This document shows positions 15,469-23,858 of a stretch of DNA of 64,000 nt, piece by piece; position 1 is the first letter of the stretch; the number at the start of each line of letters is the position of its first letter. The position numbers and the translations under genes were made by a program. Below the pieces are notes generated by a model. That model saw only the letters and a program-made list of their open reading frames with translations. It ran no database searches and had not been told where the DNA came from. The DNA lies in the NCBI GenBank assembly GCA_002428995.1, contig DIYJ01000007.1:144690-208689 (forward strand), written 5' to 3'. The DNA comes from Flavobacteriales bacterium UBA6057 (GTDB lineage: Bacteria; Bacteroidota; Bacteroidia; Flavobacteriales_G; Salibacteraceae).

Positions 15469-16366
15469 CCTTCCCGGGCTTACTCGCTAAGTACACTCCT
15501 GTGAAAATCAGGAGTGCTGCGGTCACTTTGATCCAGTTCAGGTCTTCCATGCCCAGGCTAAGGCTTAGTGCTCCTGTGAATACAGGTTGCAGGTAGATGT
15601 AAACACTCACGATGCTCGGGCTTACCGTCTTCATGGCATACACGTTCAGGTAGTATGCCAGAAAGGTGACACATACGATCACATATACAATGCCCCAAAG
15701 GATATCCGTGGGTATTTCGCTCCAGTTTACTTCCAGCGCCTGCCCGTATCCAAAGGGAAATACCATCACCAGTCCAAAGGTGAAGACCCATTTGATGACG
15801 GTCATGGGTTCGTACTTTGCCATGAGTGGCTTTACAGTGACGAGGTAAACACCGTAGCTCACCGCGTTGATGAAGATCATGCCATCACCAATGGGATTTC
15901 CGCCCTTCCACTCCACGTCCTGATGTCCCAGAACTACCGGTAGAATAATCAACACAAGGGCTCCGCCAAGCCCAAGGCTTACCCCCACAACCTTTTGTCG
16001 CGTGATTCGCTCCCCCAGAATCACTGCCGATGCTAACAGTACCAACACAGGGTTGGTGGTCATGATTACAGCCGCATTGAGGGGAGAAGTGAGGTTCAGC
16101 CCGTTGAAAAAGAAGAGCTGATTCATCGCCACCCCAAACAGCGCGCACTGGATGAATTTAGGGTAGTCTTTCCGGTCGATCTTCTCGTTGGAAGTAAAGC
16201 GGTGAACCAGCCAAAACAAGGCCGTGGCGCCCATTACCCGGAATAGAATGAATCCCGAAGGTCCCACGTAATCGGGCATCACGCCCTTTGCCACAATGTA
16301 GTTGAGGGCATAAAAAATGCCCACCGTCAGCAATGCAAGGTGGGCGAGGATGCGAGCGTTTTTCAA
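15458..16366 (-). CDS. EamA/DMT family transporter
   Basis: A 302-residue integral membrane protein with about ten hydrophobic helices in two homologous halves of the drug/metabolite transporter fold. The first half runs from 'ALLTVGIFYALNYIVAK'; the second EamA repeat starts near 'DGMIFINAVSYGVYLV'. Length matches the family. Substrate (a small metabolite or amino acid exporter) cannot be predicted. The start overlaps the end of the ArsC-like gene by 4 bases, so the two are translationally coupled. The 3' end overlaps the convergent protease gene by 11 bases. Confidence 0.9.
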   Translation of the reverse strand: MKNARILAHLALLTVGIFYALNYIVAKGVMPDYVGPSGFILFRVMGATALFWLVHRFTSNEKIDRKDYPKFIQCALFGVAMNQLFFFNGLNLTSPLNAAVIMTTNPVLVLLASAVILGERITRQKVVGVSLGLGGALVLIILPVVLGHQDVEWKGGNPIGDGMIFINAVSYGVYLVTVKPLMAKYEPMTVIKWVFTFGLVMVFPFGYGQALEVNWSEIPTDILWGIVYVIVCVTFLAYYLNVYAMKTVSPSIVSVYIYLQPVFTGALSLSLGMEDLNWIKVTAALLIFTGVYLASKPGKVTG

Positions 16367-16719
16367 GCGATGGCCTCTTTAAGCGCTTCTACGGTCTTCT
16401 TGGCATTGCCAACAAAGATCTGGTCACCGATGATGGCAACCGGTCGCTTCAGGAAGGTGTAGTCTTCCAGGATGAGGTTTTTCATGTCCTCCTCCGAGAG
16501 CGTTTGCTCGTGCAATCCGCGGGCTCTGTAGCTTCTGGAACGCTTACTGAAAAGCGCCTCATAATCGTCTACCATTCCCCGCATCTGTTCCAGTTGTTCG
16601 GGGCTTATTTTTTTAGTTTTGATGTCCTGCAAATCAATGTCGCTTCGTTCAGAAATGCCAGTCTCTTTGATGATTCGCTGGCAGGTGTTGCAGGTAGAAA
16701 GATGATAGACCTTTTTCAC
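16363..16719 (-). CDS. ArsC/Spx-like thioredoxin-fold protein
   Basis: A 118-residue protein of the arsenate reductase (ArsC glutaredoxin-type)/Spx family. It has an N-terminal CNTC motif (Cys 10 and 13) and 'KRPVAIIGDQIFVGNAK' near the C-terminus, equivalent to the conserved RP-containing strand. True arsenate reductases have one catalytic Cys with a C-terminal Arg triad; the CxxC here is more like Spx/YffB relatives. Arsenate reduction is therefore not asserted. It forms a two-gene unit with the EamA transporter and is divergent from the flippase-like gene. Confidence 0.8.
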   Translation of the reverse strand: MKKVYHLSTCNTCQRIIKETGISERSDIDLQDIKTKKISPEQLEQMRGMVDDYEALFSKRSRSYRARGLHEQTLSEEDMKNLILEDYTFLKRPVAIIGDQIFVGNAKKTVEALKEAIA

Positions 16720-16754
16720 GATTAGATTTTTTCAAAAGTAGAATTCAACAAGGA

Positions 16755-17864
16755 ATGGCGAGGCGAAATAACCCCATCAGACAGCTCCTGAAACCGAGCC
16801 GGATTTTCATCCCGATTGGTATAGGGTTGCTCATTGTTGCATGGTTGCTTTTCCGGGACTTCAACGAGCAGAAAGAAAGCCTGATGTCCATCTCATGGAC
16901 CTGGAAAAGTACCATGTGGTTCGTTGTGGCTTTGTTGATGGTAGTGGCGCGCGACCTTGGTTACATCATTCGTATTCGCATCCTCACGGATAATCATTTG
17001 AGTTTTCGAAGAGCCTTTGATGTGATCATGCTTTGGGAGTTTGCTTCTTCGGTAACTCCTTCCATTGTGGGAGGTTCGAGCATTGCCATTTTCATAGTAA
17101 ACCGTGAGAAGATAAGCCTTGGAAGAAGTACAGCCGTGGTCATGATCACTGCCTTCCTCGATGAGCTGTTCTACGTATTGACAGTCCCCGTTTTGTTGGC
17201 CATTGTGGGATGGACCGTGCTTTTCCCACTCGAGCTTCAGCGCGAAATCTTCGGATTGACTCTTGGAGCGCGGGAGATCTTTGTGGTGGGGTATGTCTTC
17301 ATCCTGATCCTCATTACCCTGATCTATCTAGCGGTATTTCAGTTTCCCGCTCAGGCCAAGCGAATGCTGGGAGTTGTTTTTTCCATGCGCGCATTGAAGC
17401 GATGGAGGAGAGGGGCTATTTCCACTGGTAACGACCTCATCACCACCAGCGGTGAGATGAAGAACAAGCCCTTTTCATTCTGGCTCAAGGCTTTTGCAGC
17501 TACCTTCTTTTCGTGGACGGCCCGTTTTTGGGTTGTCAACTTTCTCATCCTGTCTTTTACACTGGCCGATATTTCCCTGGCCGATCACTTTCTGATCTAC
17601 GCCCGCCAACTGGTGATGTGGGTCATTCTGCTCATTTCTCCTACACCTGGAGGCAGCGGTGTTGCAGAGATCGCTTTCTCCGGCTTTCTGAAAGACTTCA
17701 TTGAACCTGTTGGGCTGGCGATTTCCATTGGGATTCTCTGGAGAATTATCAGTTACTACCCCTACCTCATCATGGGGGCGGTGGTGTTGCCACGTTGGAT
17801 TCAGCGCGTATACCTCGGTCGAAAGCTCATCCGATTCAGAGCTCCTTCGGAACGAAAGCGCTGA
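16755..17864 (+). CDS. Flippase-like integral membrane protein (LPG synthase TM-domain family, UPF0104)
   Basis: A 369-residue polytopic protein with about eight transmembrane helices. It contains the conserved 'FASSVTPSIVGGSS' and 'ISPTPGGSGVAEIAFSGFL' segments of the lysylphosphatidylglycerol synthase transmembrane domain family. The C-terminal synthase domain of MprF is missing, so it is probably a lipid or lipid-linked-sugar flippase or accessory factor; this is inferred. It ends 'RAPSERKR', a basic cytoplasmic tail. The convergent lipoprotein gene ends 6 bases away. Confidence 0.85.
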   Translation: MARRNNPIRQLLKPSRIFIPIGIGLLIVAWLLFRDFNEQKESLMSISWTWKSTMWFVVALLMVVARDLGYIIRIRILTDNHLSFRRAFDVIMLWEFASSVTPSIVGGSSIAIFIVNREKISLGRSTAVVMITAFLDELFYVLTVPVLLAIVGWTVLFPLELQREIFGLTLGAREIFVVGYVFILILITLIYLAVFQFPAQAKRMLGVVFSMRALKRWRRGAISTGNDLITTSGEMKNKPFSFWLKAFAATFFSWTARFWVVNFLILSFTLADISLADHFLIYARQLVMWVILLISPTPGGSGVAEIAFSGFLKDFIEPVGLAISIGILWRIISYYPYLIMGAVVLPRWIQRVYLGRKLIRFRAPSERKR

Positions 17865-17870
17865 TCCTGA

Positions 17871-18242
17871 TTAAGGGACATCAAACTTTACTTGATACTG
17901 CGTGGTGCCTTCTTTATTGAATTCCACCCTACGGTTATCCTGATCTTTCAGTTCGTAGCGCTCATCGTCAATGATGAACTTGCACTCTGTGAAATCATAC
18001 GGCAGATCGAAGGTGAGCGTGACACTGTAAATCCCGTCTCCATCTGGGTCTGATAGCTTGGTTGATTCCTTCCAGCTTAAGGGTTCATGTTCGCCTACCA
18101 TGGCTACAAACCCGAAGTCCTGTTCATCTCGCATGTCTACATCAAACTGCACGGTGCGTTGATAGGTTGGCTGCACACAACTGGTGATCATGACCGTTGA
18201 GAGCAGCGCGAAGAGGGCAATAATTCGAAGCATGGATTGCAT
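17871..18242 (-). CDS. Putative lipoprotein of unknown function
   Basis: A 123-residue protein when started at the ATG at 18242. The frame is open upstream, but that extension is only the shadow of the DoxX gene. The N-terminus is a lipoprotein signal (LLSTVMITSC), with Cys probably acylated. The rest, including 'DPDGDGIYSVTLTFDLP', resembles the starch-binding-like or SusE/F-type beta-sandwich seen in Bacteroidota lipoproteins. The start shares one base with the DoxX stop (TAATG), indicating coupled translation. Confidence 0.7.
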   Translation of the reverse strand: MQSMLRIIALFALLSTVMITSCVQPTYQRTVQFDVDMRDEQDFGFVAMVGEHEPLSWKESTKLSDPDGDGIYSVTLTFDLPYDFTECKFIIDDERYELKDQDNRRVEFNKEGTTQYQVKFDVP

Positions 18243-18754
18243 TATCTGGAAGTGTTCAATCGGTTTTGAAGTGCTTTGGCCATCAGGTAATCCAGCCCAA
18301 ACCGGCCGGAGCCCAGCAAAAGCTGGTAGAGCGATACCCAGAGGAAGCTCAGCGCGGGGAGCACAGACCACAGGTAGCCCCACTTCTGGAAGAAGATTGC
18401 CACCAACATTGTGCAGATGATGAGGAAGGCGGCCACTCTGGTCTTGAATCCGAGTGCCAGCATGATGCCACCCACGGCTTCGCTGAAGGCACCCATCCAC
18501 GCAAAGAATGCCGGAAACAGGGCAAAGAGCCCTCCGTATTCAGCAACATCACCTGGAAACCAATAAGCCACCTCAAACAATCCAAGGTTGTTTTCCGGTG
18601 GAGACCAGGGCATACCGAATTTGGAAGCTCCAAAGTCAGCAGCAAGGACGTATCCACAAAAGATGCGTGGAATGGCTGAGACGAGATCGGCTGCCCAGGA
18701 TTTGAGCAGCACGGGTTGAATGACCCAAAGCGAGAGTCTTAAGGCGCGGTTCAT
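18242..18754 (-). CDS. DoxX family membrane protein
   Basis: A 170-residue protein with four predicted transmembrane helices and the DoxX pattern: 'RIFCGYVLAADFGASKFG' near the N-terminus, then 'AFSEAVGGIMLALGFKTRVAAF'. DoxX proteins are linked to terminal oxidases or thiosulfate oxidation in some organisms, but most members have no known role. It is coupled to the following lipoprotein by TAATG. No partner oxidase genes are nearby. Confidence 0.85.
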   Translation of the reverse strand: MNRALRLSLWVIQPVLLKSWAADLVSAIPRIFCGYVLAADFGASKFGMPWSPPENNLGLFEVAYWFPGDVAEYGGLFALFPAFFAWMGAFSEAVGGIMLALGFKTRVAAFLIICTMLVAIFFQKWGYLWSVLPALSFLWVSLYQLLLGSGRFGLDYLMAKALQNRLNTSR

Positions 18755-18849
18755 GGTGGTTGATTTCTATCAGCGGTGAACGTCTAAAGTAACCTTTTCA
18801 GGACACCATGAGCTTTGAATATGTTCGAATAACCCGCCTTTCCTGGCGA

Positions 18850-21453
18850 TTACTGGTGCACGAACGTGGTGGTAAACACCTGATCATCGGTTTGCAGGAT
18901 GAGCTGGTAGGTGCCCACAGGAAGCTGATCTACTTGCAGCCTCAAACCTTTGGCCGTCTGACTAACCCTCGTGTCGAAAGACTGACCGATCATGTTTGTA
19001 ATGAGTACATCTCTGATTCTCGTGGACGTGTTTAATTCGACATTCAAATGGTCCGCTGCAGGATTGGGGAATACGCGCAGGCTCACACCGCTGAGCTCGT
19101 TGCTTCCGGAAATCGTGTTTTCAATTACAATGGAGTCGCTTCCAAAGCCGCAGCCATTGTCCAGGTCCAGTATCACAAGCCAACTGTCAATGGCAGTATC
19201 CGGTAAAAACAGCACATCAGGCGTTGGCCCGCTGAGTGATGTGGGACCGTAGTTCCCTCCGTTTGTGATGATCGTCCAATCAAAGGAAGAATTGGAATCT
19301 GCTTGCTGGCTTGCGGTAAGTCCGTCCAGCGAGAAGAGAAACCCCGCTTGCGAATAGACGATGCCCGCCATTGGCTCGGTATAAGCTGCCAATTGCATGG
19401 TGCTGGAGGAAGAGCAACCGTAGCTATCGGTGACGGTCACGGTATAGGTTCCACCTTGCGAAAAGCTGTTGATGGCCTCGTTGGCTGACATGCCTCCGCT
19501 CCATTCATAAACAGTTCCATTGGCGATGGTCGCGTTGGCGCTTACGGGTAAATCTTCCTCGCACACCGTAAGATCAGATAACAGAACAGGAGCTGATTCG
19601 GTGATGTAGACAGAGTCCATGCTGGTGCAACCTAGCTCTGTTTTGGTGACGACATAGCTCCCGCTGTCAAAAACCATGATCGTCTGCGTGGTTTCATTGG
19701 TAGACCAGTTGTAGACGGCCGACTGACCTCCGCAGGCATCCAGCTCTGTCCATTGCCCAAAGCAGAGATGCACACTGGTGTCAGGCAGATCTGCTGGCGG
19801 CACTAATACAATGGTTTCGCTGGTGCTTACTGCTCCACAGGTGGAATTGAAGCTGAGTGAAACTTCAAAGCTTTCAGATTCACATCCTGGCGTTGTCAGC
19901 TCCAGGTTCTGGCTCGTTATGATGGCTCCATCCACCACCCAGTCTGCCGGGCCTTCAGGATTTCCCTGAAGCATAATAGAATCGCTACAAACAAGGTTGG
20001 CCGTGCCGAGGGTGAATGCAGATGGAATGACGATTTCAGTAGCACCGATGTCAGGAGCAGTGGTGCTCCGCTGTCTGCCTTCGATGTCATCGATCACTCC
20101 GGTGGTGGCAGTTCCTGCCGCATCAACGATTTCGTTACAGGTGGTACATGTCAGCGTGTTGTCCAGTCCCGGGTTTCCTTCAAAGGAGTTGGAGTCGAGC
20201 CCCATTACATCTTGCCATTCAGCAAGGTCGGCCAGTGGCGTGCCGTTGAAGAAGAGCGAGTTGCTTGACAGGCCGTGAAAGAGGTTGTAGTCACCTTCCA
20301 TGACGGGAGCATTGCCATTGAAGTTCATCATCACCCCATCAAACGCAGAGATGATGTTATTTCTGAAGTTGTTAAACGAGCCATCAGCAATGTAAACAGC
20401 AGAGGCAAAACCAAAGGTCGATCCACCTTGGCGCACAAAGGTATTGTGGTCGATGTTCAACAGCGTTGAGTTGGTCATCCGTAGCGCTGATTGACCATTC
20501 TGCTGGCTTCCCGTGCGGCCCGCATAAACACAGTTATTGGCAATCCTTGAGGGGCTGAGAAATGAGCCAACACAATTGTGGAGAAAGATGCCCAGGTTGT
20601 AACCGCTGGAAGCGTTGGTGCCGATGTAGTTCCTCGCAATCGTTGGTGTTTTGCAGCCCTGCATCCTCAGGCCAAAGGCCGTTGGGCTAATGGTTGTGTC
20701 TGCAGTGATTGTGTTTCCGGTGATGATTGCTGAGTCTATCTCATTGCAGTCGATCCCGATGTAGAAATTGTTTAGAAAGAGGTTGTCCTCCAGAAATACC
20801 GATTGATCCTGAACGGGAAACCATTGGTGTTCGATGTAGATTCCACCGGAGCCGAAGCTGAATGTGTTTGATCGGAATCGCACGTTCTGGATCTCCCCGT
20901 AGACCTGTGCCACGTAGGCGTTTTGCTGAAGCCCGTTGGTGAAGGTAGACTCGAAAATGTTGTTTTCTAAAATCGCGTTTTTGCAGTCGGCAACGCTTAG
21001 AACGGAGCCGCAATTGCCGCTTGTCTGAAGATTTCTGATGTGGATTCCTCTCAGAGTAAACCAGTCTACATGCCGAACGCGCAAGATGTAGTTAAACGGA
21101 CAATTAATGCCGAATTCCAACACCACCGGTGCCGTATTTTGAGGATCAGCCTGGAGGACAATGGGCGATTGTTCCGAAGTGGTAAAAATGAAGTCGAACG
21201 ATACCTGCTCAAGGTAGTTGCCACTGGCAACATTGATGGTGACGGGGCCGCTCACACCCTGTGATTCTAGTGCAGTGGCTACATCGTTAAAGGAGGTGAA
21301 GTTGTTCGGTCCGGAGCCATTAGCGTCTATGGTGTAAGTGCCACTCATCTGAGCGACCGATTGCAGTACAAGGAGGCACAGGAGGAGTGTTTGGGAAGTT
21401 CTTTGGAGTGCTTTGTAAAAGATCATAGGCGTTTCATTTCCAGCTTTTTGCAT
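18850..21453 (-). CDS. Secreted right-handed beta-helix protein with T9SS sorting domain
   Basis: About 860 residues. The ATG at 21426 gives a cleaner signal peptide (MIFYKALQRTSQTLLLCLLV); the ATG at 21453 adds nine residues. A parallel beta-helix region follows (about residues 45-420), with repeated 'N.F..G..' and 'I..N.I' turns such as 'NAILENNIF'. Ig/PKD-like segments come next ('YNWSTNETTQT', 'YEWSGGMSAN'). The C-terminal sorting domain begins 'SLRVFPNPAADH'. Beta-helix proteins often bind or cleave polysaccharides; no catalytic motif could be identified, so adhesin or glycan-binding is the cautious reading. Confidence 0.85.
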   Translation of the reverse strand: MQKAGNETPMIFYKALQRTSQTLLLCLLVLQSVAQMSGTYTIDANGSGPNNFTSFNDVATALESQGVSGPVTINVASGNYLEQVSFDFIFTTSEQSPIVLQADPQNTAPVVLEFGINCPFNYILRVRHVDWFTLRGIHIRNLQTSGNCGSVLSVADCKNAILENNIFESTFTNGLQQNAYVAQVYGEIQNVRFRSNTFSFGSGGIYIEHQWFPVQDQSVFLEDNLFLNNFYIGIDCNEIDSAIITGNTITADTTISPTAFGLRMQGCKTPTIARNYIGTNASSGYNLGIFLHNCVGSFLSPSRIANNCVYAGRTGSQQNGQSALRMTNSTLLNIDHNTFVRQGGSTFGFASAVYIADGSFNNFRNNIISAFDGVMMNFNGNAPVMEGDYNLFHGLSSNSLFFNGTPLADLAEWQDVMGLDSNSFEGNPGLDNTLTCTTCNEIVDAAGTATTGVIDDIEGRQRSTTAPDIGATEIVIPSAFTLGTANLVCSDSIMLQGNPEGPADWVVDGAIITSQNLELTTPGCESESFEVSLSFNSTCGAVSTSETIVLVPPADLPDTSVHLCFGQWTELDACGGQSAVYNWSTNETTQTIMVFDSGSYVVTKTELGCTSMDSVYITESAPVLLSDLTVCEEDLPVSANATIANGTVYEWSGGMSANEAINSFSQGGTYTVTVTDSYGCSSSSTMQLAAYTEPMAGIVYSQAGFLFSLDGLTASQQADSNSSFDWTIITNGGNYGPTSLSGPTPDVLFLPDTAIDSWLVILDLDNGCGFGSDSIVIENTISGSNELSGVSLRVFPNPAADHLNVELNTSTRIRDVLITNMIGQSFDTRVSQTAKGLRLQVDQLPVGTYQLILQTDDQVFTTTFVHQ

Positions 21454-21723
21454 CGGCTAAGCGTGGGCCGAACCGAAATATTGCTCTTGGGCAAGAAACA
21501 TGAGAAAGGCTGGTGCTGTTCAGTGCACATAAAGAAAAGGATCAGAGCCGAGATGTTCAGCATGAGAACTGGTCTATCTAGTATGCGCTGCTATTTCGTT
21601 CATGAGCGGTGCAGGATTGGGCATAAACGTCACTAACGTCTGTAGCATCAGTCCACTGCCAGCCACCGGTAAAGCGATCATATTCTATGACACCAGCCGA
21701 CCTCATCCTGCTAATTTTACAGC

Positions 21724-22878
21724 ATGAAGAAAGACGCCAAGTTTGCCACGAAGGCGATCCACGCAGGGGTAGAGCCAGATCCCGCTACTGGAGCGATCAT
21801 GACGCCCGTTTACCAGACCACCACTTATGCTCAGCCCAGGCCGGGAGTTCATAAGGGCTACGAATACAGCCGTACCCAAAATCCTACCCGTCACGCTTTG
21901 GAAAAGAACCTCACATCCCTCGAAAATGCGGAGCAAGGGTTTGCGTTTTCCAGCGGAATGGCTGCCGTGGATGCCTGTCTGAAGTTGCTGAAGCCGGGCA
22001 ATGAAGTGATCAGTACCAATGATCTCTACGGTGGGTCTTACCGGCTTTTCACCACTACCTATGCTGATTTTGGGTTGAAGTTCCACTTCGCCAACATGGA
22101 TTCGCCCAAATCTGTGGAAGCATTGATCAACGATCAAACGAAAATGATCTGGCTGGAGACGCCCACCAATCCACTGATGAGTGTGATCGACATTCTGGCC
22201 TATGCCGACCTGGCCAGAAAACATGATTTGATGCTGGTGGTCGACAACACATTTGCATCTCCTTACCTGCAAACCCCCCTGGACCTTGGCGCGACCATCG
22301 TTATGCATTCCATTACCAAGTACATTGCCGGTCACAGCGATGTGGTGATGGGCTTTCTGGCAACCAATGATAAGGATGTGGGGGAACGCTTGAAATTCAT
22401 TCAAAAGAGCTCGGGTGCTGTTCCTGGTCCACAGGACTGTTTCCTGGCGTTGCGCGGAGTGAAAACACTTCACTTGCGCATGGAGCGTCACTGCGAAAAC
22501 GGAGCTGAAGTAGCCCATTGGCTGCGCAAGCATCCCAAGGTCGGTAAGGTCTACTGGCCAGGCTTCGAAGATCATCCGAATCATGAGGTGGCAAAGAATC
22601 AGATGAGCGGTTTTGGAGGTATGATCTCGTTTACACTCGCGAGTGACAGCCTGGAAGAAGCGTTCGACATCGTTTCCCGGTTGGAGGTGTTTACCATCGC
22701 AGAATCATTGGGAGGAGTAGAGTCTTTGGTGGGGCACCCGGCATCCATGACACACGCTTCTATCCCAAAGGAAGAACGCGAAAAAACAGGTGTCACGGAT
22801 TCGCTCATTCGCCTCAGTGTAGGCATTGAACATATCAGCGACCTCATCGATGACCTTGAGAAGGCTTTTGCTAATTAG
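21724..22878 (+). CDS. Cystathionine gamma-synthase / gamma-lyase family PLP enzyme
   Basis: A 384-residue Cys/Met-metabolism PLP enzyme. The N-terminus 'KFATKAIHAGVEPDPATGAI' is typical. 'YEYSRTQNPTR' and 'FSSGMAA' contribute to cofactor binding. The PLP lysine is K199 in 'SITKYIAGHSD', and 'VESLVGHPASMTH' ends the substrate pocket. Family members interconvert cystathionine, cysteine and homocysteine. Synthase, gamma-lyase and beta-lyase cannot be separated confidently from sequence alone. It is monocistronic, followed by an inverted-repeat junction facing the DUF4249 gene. Confidence 0.93.
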   Translation: MKKDAKFATKAIHAGVEPDPATGAIMTPVYQTTTYAQPRPGVHKGYEYSRTQNPTRHALEKNLTSLENAEQGFAFSSGMAAVDACLKLLKPGNEVISTNDLYGGSYRLFTTTYADFGLKFHFANMDSPKSVEALINDQTKMIWLETPTNPLMSVIDILAYADLARKHDLMLVVDNTFASPYLQTPLDLGATIVMHSITKYIAGHSDVVMGFLATNDKDVGERLKFIQKSSGAVPGPQDCFLALRGVKTLHLRMERHCENGAEVAHWLRKHPKVGKVYWPGFEDHPNHEVAKNQMSGFGGMISFTLASDSLEEAFDIVSRLEVFTIAESLGGVESLVGHPASMTHASIPKEEREKTGVTDSLIRLSVGIEHISDLIDDLEKAFAN

Positions 22879-22880
22879 AT

Positions 22881-22961
22881 GATTAGTTGATTAGATCATC
22901 AGATGATGAGGAGGACTTTCACGGCCTCATCCTCCCCTAATGATCTAATCATCTCATTTTC
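22881..22961. repeat. Inverted repeat at a convergent gene junction
   Basis: GATTAGATCAT (22889-22899) and ATGATCTAATC (22940-22950) form an 11-bp perfect inverted repeat with a 40-base interior. The interior contains GGAGGA and TCCTCC arms. The same GATTAGATGATCAG-type sequence occurs at 56325-56500, also between convergent genes. It may act as a bidirectional terminator. Confidence 0.6.
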
Positions 22962-22976
22962 TGATCATCAACTCAA

Positions 22977-23858
22977 TCAGTTCAATGGCAGACTCATAGA
23001 GCTGCTGTTGAATCCTGCAAAAATCCCAAAACCTCCCGTCACATTGTTGTACACCTGGGCTGGTTGTGAAAACGGATCGTTGGAGGAGAATTGATAGCGT
23101 GACAGCGTAGATTCATACAAGAAGTAGTCTTCAGAAACGGTCCTGAGTTCTGCGGTGAGAAATAGTTCTGTGGCAATGGAGTCGAGTACCTGAGTTTCAA
23201 ACCCCAAGGGGTTGATCAGCACGTCAATCCTGAATTCACGTCCGTCAAACCTCGTGTCGTCAATCAGGCCCTGTCCATCCTCAAAGGAAAAGATGTCTTC
23301 GTTGGCAAATGAGAACGGCAAGCCAAACGAGGTTAATCCACCGGCTCCGTTGTCTGCCTGTAGAAAGAGTTGGAGTTCATAATAATTCCTGACTCCGGGC
23401 GGATCCTGGATGGTCACGCTTACTTCCTGTTCCCCAAATCCACGTGTGAAGGTCACAGAGCCTGTATCGACCGAGGTAATCATCGTTGCTTCCGGAACCT
23501 TGCTACTGGCAACGATGTTCGCAAACCCCTGGGCAGAAACATTGATGGTGTAGGCCTGATTTGGTAGCGTTTCCTGGTTGAAGGAATACAAACCCGGCTG
23601 ACCGGGAAGGGGTTCCATATTGAAGATCTCACCATCCTCGTTGCTCACGAAGATGTCGGCTCCATCTATCTGTGGTAGTTCATCGGAACTGAGAATGGGC
23701 TTGCTGGCACTCAGATCTGCGACCCATACCGAGTCTGGAGTGAAATAGCAGTTCAAAACCAGTTTGCTTGGCTCTTCCGGCAGTTCAATATCGATGACCG
23801 TTTCGCAGGAAACCAGTGCAAAGCAGAAAAAGGCGGTAATGTAATGTGCGTACTTCAT
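22977..23858 (-). CDS. DUF4249 family lipoprotein, TonB-receptor partner
   Basis: A 293-residue protein with a lipoprotein signal (FFCFALVSC) followed by 'ETVIDIELPEEPSKLVLNCYF', here split, the hallmark start of DUF4249. These outer-membrane lipoproteins are almost always encoded just after a TonB-dependent receptor. They probably help capture its ligand, in the way SusD does. Its ATG shares one base with the receptor's stop (TGATG), confirming a coupled pair. The substrate is unknown. The 3' end faces an inverted-repeat junction. Confidence 0.88.
   Translation of the reverse strand: MKYAHYITAFFCFALVSCETVIDIELPEEPSKLVLNCYFTPDSVWVADLSASKPILSSDELPQIDGADIFVSNEDGEIFNMEPLPGQPGLYSFNQETLPNQAYTINVSAQGFANIVASSKVPEATMITSVDTGSVTFTRGFGEQEVSVTIQDPPGVRNYYELQLFLQADNGAGGLTSFGLPFSFANEDIFSFEDGQGLIDDTRFDGREFRIDVLINPLGFETQVLDSIATELFLTAELRTVSEDYFLYESTLSRYQFSSNDPFSQPAQVYNNVTGGFGIFAGFNSSSMSLPLN

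Noticed and set aside
16363..16719. Arsenate reductase activity
   Set aside because: The CxxC motif and the lack of the usual Arg set make true ArsC activity doubtful; only the family is reported.
21703..22584. 293-residue ORF antisense to the cystathionine enzyme
   Set aside because: Shadow of a clear PLP enzyme; no family features.
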